A stretch of DNA of 64,000 nt from Strongyloides papillosus (GCA_005656395.1 SRSI01000050.1:1860001-1924000); one strand, 5' to 3'. Positions 13,901 through 28,374 are shown, counted from the stretch's first letter. Notes: generated by a model from the letters alone, not told the origin. Made by a program: numbers and translations.

Positions 13901-16900
13901 AAAATAGATATTTTGAAAAAGATTTTGAGTAAAGTTTTATTGCATGATAAAAAGTAACAATACTATAAATTCTTATTTATAAACTTTTAGAAATTCATTA
14001 ATGATAGATTGTCATGGTACTATAGAAATAAAGCTTAGATAACATGTCACGAATATATATATTTTTATAAACATTTATAAACTACTATAATCACATTTCA
14101 GGAACTTTTAATGGAGACTTTTACCATCATATTATTAGTTACAAGAATTTTTTAAAATAAAGTATAAAATTTGTCTTGTAGAAATAGTAATTAAGTATTA
14201 TGATGTAATGGACAGTTAGTTAATCTTACGTTAAAAAGGATATTTATAAGAGATATGGTGTTATTATTGAAAATAAAATATTTAAGTAGATGATGAAAGT
14301 ATTTTTATTTCCCTGTTCCAGATAAATTTATTAAGAAACCTAAACTACAAAATTTTAATATACACATATTTTATAATAAAACTAATTAAGTAGTATATTT
14401 TTGTTAACTCTTTAAATATATTCATTCCATCAATTTTATAATTAAAAATTTTATAAAATAAACTTTTTGTTTTCGATTAAACTAATGATAATAAGAGTCT
14501 TCATTTTTTTATTCAACAAAAATGAAAAAGATAACTGCTCAAGAACTGGTAAAAAAATCAAGTGGATAATATTTTTTTGTGATAACAAAATATAGAATAT
14601 TATCCCATTAGAATATATAATTTAAATAACAATCAAATAAATGATATAATTTCATAAAATTTAAAAAAGGCCGTAAAGTTGGTGGCACTCTTTAGATAAT
14701 CCTCACCAATCCAATTAGGGAATCTTTAAAAATATAGATATTAAAATGTATAGGAGAAAGAAATACAATTTAAAATACATATTACTATCTTTATCGAGTA
14801 ATTTTTTAGAGATATGCCCTTTGGATCTGGACAGTATAATGAAAAGTACTATCTAAAAAGACTCTTTTTTATGAGCACTCAATTAAACTATAAATTAATA
14901 GGGATAAAATGGAAAAAAAAGAAGGCATCTATTATGTCTTAATAAATAATAAATTATCATTCAAATAACGTTTTTGTCTTTTATTATTTTCCTTTTTTGC
15001 GATAGTGTTTTTGTGATTAGATCTTTTTAGGAAGGAAGTTCCCGTACTTTTATGCATGTAAATTGGAAAAAATTTGAACATTCAAAACATGTTTTTTTGA
15101 AGGTTTGCAATAAATATTTATTATCTTTTAATAATTTTTTTGTATGATTAAAATAAAAAAAATATATAGGAGATTGTCTGGTGTTATGATCTTGAAAAGT
15201 TCTGTCAAAAAAAACGTGAGCCTTAATGAATACTAACACAAAAATATTTTAGCAAGCAAATTCATATCAATATAGATAACTAACACAGCTTTTTTAATAT
15301 TAATTACGTTTAAAAGGAGAATATTAAAACTTTTACAGACATAGTGGCCAATCCAAAATTATCAATATTAAAACGGAAGTCTAATTAGATGTGTAGGAAG
15401 CTTTTTGTTCTATAAGAAATAAGAGAAAGAGCTTTAAAATTTCGTGGAAATATATTTTACTTGCAAAAAAATTAAACCATCAAAAGTTTATATTTCAAGC
15501 ACGTCTAATTCAATCATTTCAAAAGATAAGTTGTTTGACGTTTTGAGGATCAATTTTGTTTTTTTTTGTCTAATTCTACTACTACAGCTACCACGATAAG
15601 ACAACTCTATTTTAAAATTAAATAGTATAGAAATGAAATTGTCATATTATTAATATCCTATTATAAATTAACATATAAACAACTGTCAATTAGTTGTTAA
15701 AAATGAGCAAAAAAATATTTAAATGTGATGTGTTTTTATATGTTGTAGGAGTTAGTAAATATTAATTGAAAAATATATAATTATTAGATTATGATAAAGG
15801 AAAGAATATTTGAAAAAAAATAAAGAAAATATATATTAAAAATTAGAACAAGAATCTATTCCTTTTGAAAAGGACTACATTTTTAATAATAGCAAGGATT
15901 GTTAGGGAATATTCTCATATTTTTTGAATAAATGTACTTACCATTTTGATTACTTTATTTTAAACAACTATTTTCTGTTCTTTTTATATAAAAAAATAAC
16001 CAACCCTTTAAGGGTAATTATCAGATGCAAAAAACGGTAGACTTTTTTAACTGTCCTTTTCTTTACTATTCGATCCACAAATATAATAAGTTGATAATTA
16101 CTCTTCCTTAAAATTTCTTTCCTACAACTTTATTAAAACTGTTTTGAAAAAAAAGTGTTTTTAATCAGGTGAATGTTTTTGAATGGAGACAAATGCTAAA
16201 TTAATATTTATATTCTTTTGATAAGTTTTCAACAATTTCTATAGGAATAGAACTTGTTTTGATGTTCTTTTCCACCAAAACTTCGTCAAAACTTATCCCG
16301 TTTTCCTTTTTTTTACTATTTGTTTTCCTTTATTCTTCTTTGTGCTTTGGTGAAATAAGTTTAAAAATAAAATAACAAAAATTTCCTGTATTTCTATTCT
16401 TATATTCAGATTCCAGTAAAATATAAGACAACTTTAGTGTAATTTAGTTTTAACAATAAAAAAATATTAGTTTGGGATTAGAATAACCAATTATAGAAGA
16501 ATTAGAAATAAAATTTTAGAATTTTGATACAATGACACATCAGCACACAACACACACCTTTGACTTCTCAATTTGGACTGCACACTGTAATAATTGGAAA
16601 CGTTTATTATAATGTGTTTTAAAATATAAAATAAAATGTCAATTAGAAAACAAGGCTATTAAAATTTTAAATTACTCATTTTATGTATGAAATAACTTTA
16701 ATGGGTGATGAAATGATTAAATGTATTAATTAAAAAAGGTATATAGCATATTAGTAAAAGAAAATAACAAAATATGTAAAAAAAAAATACAGAGGAGACA
16801 TTTAAACTTATTAAAATATAAAATAACTATTTTTTAAATATTATATCGCCTTTTTATTTGGTAATTAAAATTTAAAGACTCTCAATTACTATCACTACAT

Positions 16901-19900
16901 GCAAAAATACTGCTTCGATTATACTATAATAAGAAAAAATATATAATCAACGTTTTAAAAAAAGACAAAAATAATATATAAGCCCATAATTATTATTATG
17001 TGGTTTGTCACATTCTCAAATAATCTTAAATATAGATAGATTATTATAAATTATACATCTTATATTGACTGATCACACTAGAAGTAGTTGTTATATTGGC
17101 AATATATTATTATAATTTGAAGAAATATATTATGTTTATGTTAATTTGATATGTTTATTATCTATATAAAATTACACTTTTATAATGATAATGTTTAAAC
17201 AAAAAGTTTATTAATATATATAAAATATCATTTATAAAAAGTATGTTTAAAGATAAAAAAAATCAAAATTAGCGATATTTGAAGGTGTATCATCACTATT
17301 TTTATAAAAAATAAATTCTAGAAATATAATTGAGAAAGTAGGGGGAATAAATGTTGCATTTTTCACTGAGGAATGATAAAAAAAAAGAAAAGAAGCATTT
17401 GATGAAAAGCAATTTGATTGACATTGAGAAGTAAGGCATTTTCTTTTTTTAAAAATATTTAGTTTATTTTTAAATGTACAAATAATAGAAAATGAATAAA
17501 ACTTTATTTATAATAAATTTATCTTTTCTTTGAAATCAATTAATATTCTTCTCAAAAAAGGACGTTTTTTAAACTTTTACTTTCTTTTTATTCATAAGTC
17601 CGTTACTTTGAACTTTTAACAAAGGAAATGATTAATCCTAAAATCAGATAAGACAATATAGATTTTAATTCAAAAAACGTAAAAAAGTATAAAAAAAGTT
17701 CAAAAAAATAATTATTATTTATTTTTTTCGAAATTATCAACCATAGAAATAAATTAAATATTGAAATAGATATTTAATTATCTAATTTTTAATCTTCAAA
17801 ATGCATATCAATGTTATGAATGGAAATAAAAAAAGTACAAAAATCATATTTAAAAATAAATCCCTCAAATATTTAACAATTACTATGTTTATTTAATTTT
17901 ATTTTTTGTATTATTGAATTACAATTTTGCTATTTAAAATATTCCCTTATTAAATAAAAGAATTTTAATAATTGATAGAGATAAAATTTAGCCTTCTCAA
18001 TATTTTTACATTAGTTTATTTTGTGTCAAATACAATTATATTTTCGGGAACTTTTAAAAATGGGAAACATTTTTTTATAATGTAATAAATATTGTAAATA
18101 TAATTTGTTAAAAAAGAATGCTAAGAAGATGTGTTTGAAGTAATAATAATAATAAAGAAAAAAACTTTTTCCTAAACAGAGGAAAACAAGTTAAATGATT
18201 ATTAAATTCCCCTGACTTTGATAAAAAAAGATGGAATAGGAAAAATGTTTCAAATTAAACATAAATATGGATAGACATATGTATAAGAATTATTGTGTTC
18301 ATTTTGATTTTTTGATAATACTAATACTTGAGACACATAAATATTCTTTCATATCATACATTATACAATATCGAAATTTAAGTATTTATGGGAATAAAAT
18401 ATTTTTAGGAGTTTACATATTTATAAAAGTGATATATCCAAAAAAAGAAACAAATAACAGTATTGGGATATAATAATGATGATAAGAAAACAAACTACAA
18501 ATTATCCCCTCCAACTTATCGTTATTTCTATTCTCCTCTGAACTCGAGTGGTTCAGAAGATTGTTGATAAAAAATATAATTCTAGACATAAAAAAATTTA
18601 AAACTTCTAATGATGATAAAGCAATTTTTTTAAATGACTCCATATTATAATGAAACATTTGATATACAGCCTTGTTTAGGAGGACATAGATGTTTTCATA
18701 CTTTATTAAACATTAAAAAAATAAAAAAAAATAAAAATAAAATGCATTTATTGTTATGTTGGGCATGTTTCTTCTGAGAATAAGATAATATATTTTACAA
18801 ATTTTTAAAACTAAAAAGTAGACAAGTGAAAGTTTTAAAATAAAGAATGATAAGTAAGATAATGAAGATAAAATAGAAAAGTAATAAAAAGTTTTTAGAT
18901 TACTTTCAATTTCACGCTCATTTAGCGAGAGAATTTATCTACATGTATTTGTCGAGAAATATTAGTAAACTCCTGGATATATGGGCGTTTTATCAAAAAT
19001 ATTTGTCCTTTATAAACTTTATATTGTCTATTTAAATATATATTAGTAAAAATATTCTTAAACACGGAAATTATTACAATATTGTCCTTTGCATATTAAA
19101 AAATCTTTATTTTTAACGTTATGGACATTACATAAATGTTAAGTAAACATAATAGAATCACCGTTGGTGAGTTATAATAATAGAATAATAACAAAAAAAG
19201 TTGCATTAATAATTTATTAAATTCCAATTAATTTGATTAAACTTTTTATATAGAAAATAATAATTTTGCAAAAATCTTTCTATAAAAAGGTCAGTGTACA
19301 AGAAGTAAATTCAACTGCTTCAAGCATATAGGCTAGTTTTACATATGCATATAACTATATTTAAATTTAATTTAACTCTTTTTTCATTTTCACAAATATG
19401 TTACAAGAAAGTTCTATCAAAATTGATATTTTTAAAGGGGGATGTTAAAGACCTAAATAAAATTACAAAATGACCCAGCATATTAATTGAGTAATGTAAA
19501 TACTTACATATCATAGTTATATTTGAGATAGTGCCTATAAATAAGAAAAAAGAGATGGATATTTTTTTGATGTACATCTATACAACTTAAAAATGATAAT
19601 ATTTATTTTTCACGAATTTTAAACAAAACAAATTACAAAATTACTTAATACATTTTTTAATCAAATGACAAAAAAATAAAATAACATCGAAAATATCAAT
19701 CTTCCTACGAGAATGTACTAATTTTTATTCCATAAAAGGAAGAAATGGCGTTATAATTAGAACGACATCTATAAAAAAAGAAAACTTTATAAAAAAATAA
19801 TAATTAATTATAATGTCAATTTAATAATACATATGTAAAAGGACAAATAATTAACTTAGTTCTAAAACTTTTTTATACCAGGAAACTACAAAAAGTATGG

Positions 19901-21734
19901 TTAAAAAATTGTACACATCTTTGAAATATATGATATATTCATTGATAAATGGAACTAAGGAATTATTTATGTTATAAAAAAGGAAATTAATAGATAAAAA
20001 AAAAAGTTAGTTCCCTATTTAGTTACAAGACAATTGTTCTGTTAAATAAATTGTTTTGACTTTTGTATCACATAAAAAAATGTGAATTAAAACTTCATAT
20101 GTTCTGGTAAGAGGATTGGTTGAATGAGTTCTTGGAATTGCCTGAAGTTATCCTTAAGAAGATGAGAGATAAAAAAATATAATAAGATGGGTATTGTTAT
20201 ATATTTTAAGTAAAATAAAATAATATAAATTAATAAAGAATTTAAGGATGAAAAATCATTTATAAAAAAGAGTTACTGTGAAGTGGTGAGTAAAATTATA
20301 TCAAAACAAGTTATTATGATAAAAAATAAAAAATTATACGCATATTTTATGTAACGGTTAAATTATTTAATGTTTATTATTTTTGGGTAAATCAAAATAA
20401 TGAGTATTTCAAGGAAGTTATGCAATTGAAATTAATTTTTTAATATCAGAAATTCAAAATTTCTAATGAATGTCTGAATGGATACTTTTTCTGAGAAATA
20501 CCTTTGTAAAAATATTAAAAATAGATTATTCTCTCACCATAGATACATAAATGTTTTATAATTTTCAAAAAAGTATGCATTCTTTATGAATTATGATATC
20601 AATTGTATTTAACAATGGAATAAATAAATAAACCAATTACAATTTTCCTAGAAATAATACCTTTAATCAAAATTTCAAATAAATACACATCTAAACGTAC
20701 TATCACTTTTTTTTAACATATCTAAAAAAAACATTAATATTCTAATAAAAATACATTCAAGATGTTTTAAAAAACCTTTTATGAATTTATAATAAAACTA
20801 CTTCCTGATAATTTATTTTTTACCCACAAAAATTTTGTTAAAAAAATTTATTTTCATAAAGGAAAAGTTTAACAAATTTATAATAAATACATTGCTTTTT
20901 ATACAAAGTAGGAAACATGCCTAAAGATAAATGAATAAAATTATAGTCAAAATTAAGTCCAATTCTAATCATTTTTTTTGATATTCTATATTTATCTTTA
21001 ATTTCACTCTACGTACTGGGGTAATATTTTTTATAACTATAGTGGAAAAAAAACGTAGTACTGTAGGTTATGGAATAATATATTAAATGATGACTATTAG
21101 TTTATCAACGATGAAAAAAATGAAATTATTTATTTTTTATGTATGTTTATATGAAAGATTAAGATAAAGTATAAGTCAATATGATAGTTTTTTACTCATA
21201 ATATTTATTACAATGTTTTTAGGAATTTTTAACTTTAATTTACATATTTTTATACTTTTCTATTTTTATTCTCCCTAATACTATTTGTTTTAAATGTTTA
21301 GGGACTTATAATTCCCCACTTTCTTTTGCTATCATCTATTTATATTTATGTATATATTTCTCTTTTTTTGTCCTACAATTTCTTATAAACATCTTTATTG
21401 GCAATTATATACTTTTTGATTTATTATATTGTTATAACCACACAGCTTTTATCACTATGTACCATAATAAAAAGGGGTAAATTTTACGAGGAGAATTCTA
21501 AGAAACAAAGAGCATAAATCTGAATCAAAACAAACACCAAGGTAAATAACCAAACAAATAATTAACTACCATTCTATCAATAAATCTTTTTTATAAAAAC
21601 AAATAATATATAAAAGATACAACAAACAACCATAGAAATAATAAATATTTCTCGCATAACCATAATAAAAAAACTTAATTAACATTATTAAAAACATATA
21701 TAAGTACAGTATTAGTTTAGTCTTACACATCCTT
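4964..21734. other. 16.8 kb gene-free, extremely AT-rich intergenic tract
   Basis: Upstream of the GPCR start and downstream of the STAR gene stop. No open frame has codon structure or similarity that I recognise. The few frames of 60-80 codons are AT-rich, low-complexity and unsupported. I found no tRNA B-box, rRNA, long direct or inverted repeat or transposon end. Small patches of more complex sequence stand out, for example 11085-11150, 13165-13200 and 14665-14720, and could be regulatory or remnant sequence. A distant 5' exon of the GPCR or a non-coding transcript cannot be excluded. Confidence 0.55.
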
Positions 21735-22990
21735 TTAATGATGTTTTTTGTTGACGCTACTAGTAGTAGATTCAGAGGTATTAGCTGTTCCTTGTTTTCC
21801 TGTTGAAGAGGATGTCGAGGTAGAGGAACGTCTCTGTTTACCGGATCCTTTTTTGTTATCAGAGAAGTAGGTAAAAGATTCTTGATTTGTTGGTGTATTG
21901 AAGACACTTGGTGTTGTTGGGTAACCGGTACCAGTTAAGAGAGTGTTGGTGAATCCATTGATTCCCATTTGATGGAAGAGACTATCTAATGTTGAGGAGT
22001 TGTAGTCAAATCTCATCGGTGGGACAGGTGTTGGAGAGGTGGCTTTCTCAGTTAAACCAGCAGACATTGGTGGAGTTCCAAGTGGAGATGGTGGATTGAA
22101 TGGGGAGTTAGGATACATTGGGCAGGACATAGTTCTGTTGTTGCCACCTGGTAATGTTGACATCGTATTAAGTGGTGGAAGGAGGCGTGGACTTGAGATA
22201 GGATATTTAAGGCTTGTGGAGGGACGATATGTTCCATTAATTATAGCTAACTCCATCAACTGTTTTCTTTTCAGTTCATCAGATCCCTCCGGTGCTGGGA
22301 CAAGAAGCTTATTGACTTGCATAATCGCATTCTTGATCTTTATTTTAGAACGGTTTGGAGTATCCTCACATTGAATGAGAACATGTAAGTCCTCCTCCAA
22401 ATGTTCCCAATTAGGTTTTCCAATATTTTCCTCCTCCTTCTTCTTATCTCTTAAGGAGCCCTTTCCTCTAACCATAATTTTGCATCCAGTCTCCTGTTCC
22501 AATTGTTTAGCGGTCATACCTCTTGGACCAAGGATACGCCCAACAAAATTATAATCAGGATGCTCCTTTACAGGTACAAACACCTTCTCCTGTACAACAG
22601 CAACATCACCCTTAGGTTCAGGGAGCTCCAATTCAATATTAGTAAAGTCACATTGAAAAAGAGACATTCGAACACGGGAGATCTCCTCATCAAGGAGACG
22701 ATCAAGGTTAGGAAAAAATTGTGGAAACATCATCAGATATTTCTTTTCCTTAAGGAGACCAATAAGGTAATCCATTGTGATGTTCCTTGACCCAACATTC
22801 TCCTTAAGGATTTCCAATTCACTTGAAACAGATGAAGTTGTCTTCTTTTTTGGGGCTAAGAAAGTGGTGCACTAAAAAGAAAAAAAATACGATGACAATA
22901 ATTGTAATCAAATAATCTAAAACATACACAATCTTCATGGTGTTTTTCAAGTTTCTTATTCATCATCTCAAGTTGTTGAGTGGTCTCCAT
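21735..22990 (-). CDS. STAR-family KH RNA-binding protein (QKI/GLD-1/ASD-2-like)
   Basis: Exon 1 is 22928-22990 (21 codons), the intron is 22872-22927 (GTATGT...TTTTAG) and exon 2 is 21735-22871; 399 residues. The family binds mRNA 3'-UTR or intronic STAR elements and controls translation or splicing. QUA1 dimerisation region: about residues 50-90, with the diagnostic [13 protein letters not shown]. The maxi-KH domain (about 115-215) contains [18 protein letters not shown], with the GPRG loop at about 136-139, then [11 protein letters not shown] and [19 protein letters not shown]2 follows, ending in [12 protein letters not shown]. The C-terminal 160 residues are Pro/Ser/Thr-rich and probably disordered. 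C. elegans has two close candidates, gld-1 (germline translation) and asd-2 (muscle splicing); I cannot separate them from sequence alone. Family assignment is very strong. Confidence 0.95.
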
Positions 22991-23548
22991 AATTAGAAGT
23001 TAATGAAGTGTTTCTACACGTTACTGATTAACTGAAACAAAAACAGTAACTTTAGAAGATATGTTAAAGTAACAACGATAAGTAAAAAATTTATATTTCG
23101 TTTTATAGCATAAAATAGGAGAGTGAACAAACAAGATGATATGATAAATGAGTTGTCATCAAAAACAAAAGTTAAAAAAGATATTAGAGTTGTGATATAA
23201 AGTTAAAATGATTACCTTTTATAATTTTTTTAATAGGCCTACTATCGATAATATTAGTAGGTAGCCTAAAGAAAGAATCTATCATAGATTGTTATAATAA
23301 ATTTTTCTTTAATCTTTCAAACTATTTAATCCTTGATTACCGAATGTATCGCGAAAATAATAAAGCATGACAATACCTTTTTCTTTTGTATACAAATGAT
23401 ATCTTTGACAGACCTCTCTTTACTTCATAAATTATAATTTATTAACTCTAAGTAATGTCGAAATAGATATTGTGAAACAATTTTTAACAAAACTATATAT
23501 GATTATTATACTCTATATATACAATGATATTATACACATATGATTACA
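22991..23548. other. Intergenic
   Basis: The 5' flank of the STAR gene and the 3' flank of the isoleucyl-tRNA synthetase gene. AT-rich; no gene or repeat seen. Confidence 0.6.
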
Positions 23549-26526
23549 TTATAAAAAGTATTTGATAGCTTCTTCACAGCGACTACAAAAACCTTCTGGG
23601 GTTGTTTTGAAGTGCCTTCGACATCTTTGGCAGAATTTTCCACTTGCACTTTCAAAGGTACATTTAATTGAATTTTCTGGGGATGTTTCAGTTATCTCAC
23701 CATCTTTGGTGGTCCTTATTGAAACTTCAGATACTCCAAATATCTCTACAAGTTCCTTTGCCGGTATACTATTGAGAATTGAATTTTCAATTGAATTACT
23801 GGGAACCTCTATACAAAGGCACCTCTTTGTAACGTCTATCTTCTCCTGATATGCCACATTGTTGGCAACTTTAAAAGTCCTCTTTATAACATTAATTGTA
23901 TCCTCTAAATTTGGTGTTTTAAAGATATCCTCACTTACATACAAATTGTCAAAAGGTACCCTTAAGCTAACTTCCGGGTTTTGGCGATAAATCGGGTGGT
24001 GCATAAAAAATTCCGTTGAAAGATGTGGTAATATTGGTGAGATTGAATGGGAAACTGAAGTACCAACTTTATTAATCGTATAAATAGCCCCATTATGTAA
24101 TGGTGAATCAATGGGATGACAATAAACTCTATCTCTAACTAGGGATATGTAATCAGATGAAAAATTTGAAATAAAATTATCAAGTGCTGCAAGTGCACGA
24201 CTAAAAGAATATCTTGAGTAGGCATTTTTTACTACATCTAAATAACGATTCAATTGATATAGTATTCTTTCATCTAACAAATTTAATTGTATGTCTTTTT
24301 TATCATCATTATAAGTTTTAAGGGATCCTAAAATAAATCTTAAAGTGCTCCTGTACATGTCAAGTTTTTTATCTAATGCATCAAATGTTGTTGGACCAAT
24401 TTTGATGGTTGAGTACTTATCACTACCGTTCATTCCAACCCATAGTCTGAGGCCATCTGCACCGAGGGCCTTTCTTTTTAATGAACCATCCGTTACTGAG
24501 GATGGATCAATTACATTACCTAAACTTTTTGACATTTTTTTGCCTTTATCATCAACAACAAATCCATGGACATTTATTTGTTTGTATGGTATTTCATTAT
24601 TAAATGCTAATGATGTAAGGAGAAGTGATTGGAACCATCCTCTGAATTGATCCAATCCCTCAATCACAAGATCTGCCTTTGATGAATTATTATTCTCCTG
24701 AAGCATATGCCATGCAACACCTGAATCAAACCACACATCCAAAATGTCATTTCCTTTTACTACCTCATCATCTTGGTTTATTCCTAAACTACCACGAATC
24801 TCTGGAGTTAAAATATCTTTCAAATCCATTTTCCACCAAATATCTGTATCATTACTTTCTTCAATAAGTTTAGCAACTCTTTCAATCAATTGTTTAGAAG
24901 TTTTAAAATCAGTTGTCCCCTCAACTCTAACTGAAGGTATCGGAACACCCCACACCCTCTGCCTTGATATACACCAAGAAGGTCTATTCTTCAAAGTACC
25001 GACTAATGAAGAACTTAAATCAGTCCCTGCACAGTTAACTATAACTTCCTTGTTGGTAATCCTTTCAACAGCTTCTTTAGAAAACTTTCCAACATCAATA
25101 AACCATTGTGAAGATGCTTTGATAATGACAGGTTTTTTACTTCTCCAATCATAAGGATAAGAATGTTTGTAATCATACGTATAAACAACATCTTTCTTAA
25201 ATTTCTCTAACACAGCCTTAACGCCCTCTGTCAAAACATTTTTACCCTCCAATTCATAACCAAGATCTCTTGTATAACATCCCTTATCATCAACAAAACA
25301 CTCAACATCAAAACCACGCTCCTTAGCCAGTGAGAAGTCGTTGAATCCATGAGCAAACGAAGTATGAACTAAACCAGTACCTATATCATCTTTAACAAAT
25401 GATCCTTCAAGAAAAGGTAATCCTAATGAGGTAAATGAACATGACCTGTAGTGCAATTTTGACAAGACATCAGGAGATATATTTTTGTGTATTTTTATTT
25501 CACAATCACCAAAAGCTTTTTTGACTTCACTTAATAAAGGTTTTCCTATTATGTATAGTGATTTTATTGCATGGCACTTGTTATCATGGTCCATAGGCTC
25601 TATTAATAAATACTCCATGTCCTTGGAATAAGTTATAGCATTATTTAAGGGTAATGTCCATGGTGTTGTTGTCCACACCAAACCATAGATGCTAAAAGTT
25701 TTTTCATGTTCTGTTCTTTTCATGACTTCTTCTGTATTAATTATTGGAAACCGAAAGAAGACTGCTTTGCTTTTGTGATTTTCGTTATACTCTAGTTCTG
25801 CTTCAGCTAACGCTGTACCGGTTGAAGGTGAAAAATACACGGGTTTCCTGTCTCTTCTAACGATTCCTCGATCGTAAAGATTGCCTAGTATTTTTAATTC
25901 ACTTACAACATATGATGGATCCATTGTTTTGTAGGGGTTTATGAAGTCACCAGATACTCCCCACCTTATGAAGGAAGTTTTTTGATCTTCTATCGCTGCA
26001 TTAGCAACTTTCCTTGCCTCTTCTCTTATCGTTACCGGATCAGTTGCCTAAAAAATAATTTTTAAAAATCATATCTATCAAAACAAACATCTTTATTTTT
26101 AGTAATTTTCAATTCAATAGGCAAACCATGACAATCCCATCCCGCTCTATAATTTACACGATGCCCCAGAAGTGCCTGACTTTTAACAACAAAATCCTTT
26201 AGAATCTTATTTACACTATGCCCAACATGAGCTCTCCCATTAGCGTAGGGTGGCCCATCCAAAATACAAAAAGACGGTAACTCACTTCGGGAAGGATCAT
26301 CTTTTTGCCAACTATAGAATTCATCAAATTTTCCAGCAATAAAAATATCTCTATCCAATGAAGATCTCTCATCGGTCTTGATTCTCCTTTCATAACTCGT
26401 CTCGGGAAGGAAAATTTTCTTTTTTAGTGGGACTTCCTTTTCAACATTCGGAGAGGTATTACAATACCGTCCACTCCATAAATAATGTGAATGAAGAAAC
26501 CTCTGTGATCTAGCAATCTTCAACAT
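23549..26526 (-). CDS. iars-2: Isoleucyl-tRNA synthetase, mitochondrial type
   Basis: Exon 1 is 26089-26526, intron 26048-26088 (41 bp, GTTTGT...TTTTAG) and exon 2 is 23549-26047; 978 residues, close to the animal mitochondrial enzyme. It charges tRNA-Ile in mitochondria. The start [20 protein letters not shown] is basic, lacks acids and looks like a mitochondrial targeting peptide. The class I HIGH motif appears as HVGH (about residues 100-103) after LDGPPYANG. The editing domain has [13 protein letters not shown] (about 272). The tRNA synthetase core holds [15 protein letters not shown] is intact at about 650-654 ([13 protein letters not shown]). The last 40 residues hold a zinc-binding cluster with CQRC and CSRC pairs, as in bacterial and mitochondrial IleRS. 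It is divergent from the DXO gene, with 227 bp between their starts. Confidence 0.96.
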
Positions 26527-26753
26527 TTGAAAAACACTAAAAAATCACAGCTACATACAGTACAAATATTTTCATTTACCCTTCGTCTCAAGAAACACAT
26601 TGGGGAGATATCCTCTTTCTGGGAAAAGTGTATTTAAAGATCATTTTTTATTGTCCTACTATTTTTGTTTACCATTCTAAATATATAACTTTTTTAATTT
26701 AAATACCCTTTTTTTAGTAGACTAAGTTTATTGAAAGTATTTTATTGTAGGAG

Positions 26754-27836
26754 ATGGATGCTGTGAATATACAATTAAATTTCGAGGAGAAGTCCCAGGA
26801 GTTTCCGTATTTTTCCAAACCAGAATGTATCTCTGAATTTTCTCTTGACAAAGACAGGAAGATGACTTTTGGTAGGAGTGGATTAAAATACTTCTACGAA
26901 AGTTGCCTGGATGAGAGTCATCCCAATTACAATTTAAATGACGGTTTCGATAGTTATATCAAAAAGGAGGGAGATGAGAAGATTAGTATTCTTTTAAGGT
27001 GGATTTTATCTCAAACCCCAGGAAGGTATATGGACTTGAAAAAAATATGTCATGAGGTTGATTTCGTATGTTTCCGGGGACTTCTAACGAAGATAGGGAA
27101 CTCATTATACAGTGAAAACGATACATTCCGTGCTGTTGCAATGTTTTATAATGGGGTAATCTTTTTGTGTGAGTACCCTACAGAGGATGAAATGGAGAGG
27201 TTAGCTAATATGTCAGAGAAGGATCAGAGATTTACGTATTGGGGTCATAAATTTGAACAATATGTTACCTGTTCGTATAAGGAATCCCTTCCTGATACTA
27301 CTACTCCTGTTTGTGCGTATGATGAGTACTGTGGGATATTTAAAGTTTACTTGGAGGGAGTGGGTAGTAATCATGATAAAGTTAGTCTCATCTATGGTGC
27401 TGAACTTGATTGCATAGATCCAAAAACTGGTAAATTTATGGAATTAAAAACTCAATACGATACGCTGAATGCCTCATTTTGGAGATATAAAGCTTTGAAA
27501 TGGTGGTTGCAAAGTTTTTTGGTTGGTATAAACAAGATATCTGTCGGTTATAGAGATAATGATGGTATAATAAAAAGTGTTGGGCTTCTCCCAGTATCAG
27601 AGTTAACTTCTGGATCGAAAGCAAACTTTTCAACTAGTATGGTTATGAATTATATTCTTAAGACGTTAGCTGTTATTAAACAGGCATTTACTGACAAGAA
27701 AGATAGTGTTATTATTATGGAGAAGAAGAAGGGTGTCAAAGCTGTTGAGTTGGTTAGAATAAATGACCCGAAGAAACTTAATGTTGATATTTTTACTAAG
27801 GAGTTTGTTGAAAAGTTTCCTAGACAGTCTTATTAA
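26754..27836 (+). CDS. dom-3: Decapping exoribonuclease DXO/Rai1/DOM-3 family
   Basis: A single-exon gene of 360 residues, the usual length for the family. DXO/Rai1 proteins remove incomplete or non-canonical 5' caps from RNA and degrade it 5' to 3', acting in nuclear RNA quality control. Visible family motifs: YWGHKFEQYV (162-171); the metal-binding GAELDC (215-220), with the acidic residues of the active site; and the MELKTQ segment (229-234), supplying the further Glu and Lys; KWWLQSFLVGI follows. No residue I recognise as essential is missing. A TTGTAG acceptor lies immediately upstream (745-750), three bases before the ATG, a typical position for spliced-leader addition. It shares a divergent promoter region with the isoleucyl-tRNA synthetase gene. 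Confidence in family is high. Confidence 0.94.
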   Translation: MDAVNIQLNFEEKSQEFPYFSKPECISEFSLDKDRKMTFGRSGLKYFYESCLDESHPNYNLNDGFDSYIKKEGDEKISILLRWILSQTPGRYMDLKKICHEVDFVCFRGLLTKIGNSLYSENDTFRAVAMFYNGVIFLCEYPTEDEMERLANMSEKDQRFTYWGHKFEQYVTCSYKESLPDTTTPVCAYDEYCGIFKVYLEGVGSNHDKVSLIYGAELDCIDPKTGKFMELKTQYDTLNASFWRYKALKWWLQSFLVGINKISVGYRDNDGIIKSVGLLPVSELTSGSKANFSTSMVMNYILKTLAVIKQAFTDKKDSVIIMEKKKGVKAVELVRINDPKKLNVDIFTKEFVEKFPRQSY

Positions 27837-28374
27837 ACTTCATTTCCTATGTATATATAAGTGTAGTATAAATTTTTACTTTAGTGTAAATATTTTTTGG
27901 CATATCTATGTTTGTGTTTTTTTTGTAAATTTCAATTAATCATTTACTTATCACATGTTTTTCTTATATTTGTTGTTTATAACTTTCTGACAATAAAATA
28001 TCGGTAGTAAAGTACTTTTTATATTAGTCATTATTGATACAGTGATAAATTGTATAGCAAAAATACAAACTGAATAAATAACTTTTTTGAATTTTTGCAA
28101 TAGATAAATATTTATTTGACTCAATAAAACATTTTATCATTTATTTTAGTTATTAAAAAGAATTATTACTTACCATATGTAAACTTTTTTAAATGAACTA
28201 CCAATGAAACTAAAATTAGATAGTAGTACTTAGTTAAACACAGCTTTTTTATTGTTCGTTATGGATGACTAATGTATTTAATTGAAAATTTTTAATAACC
28301 CTGGTAATATTATGTGCGGAAAGTAAAAAAAGGGTGGTTGTATCAAGGTGATTCGATAACACAATATAATTATG
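27837..28374. other. Intergenic
   Basis: AT-rich flank between the DXO gene and the TIL gene; nothing recognised except the promoter element described next. Confidence 0.6.

Noticed and set aside
18413..18658. 81-codon minus-strand frame
   Set aside because: Biased composition, no start context or partner exons, no recognisable family.
21566..21907. 113-codon minus-strand frame overlapping the STAR gene 3' end
   Set aside because: Runs in a different frame over the secure STAR coding exon and continues into AT-rich 3' sequence; a shadow frame.
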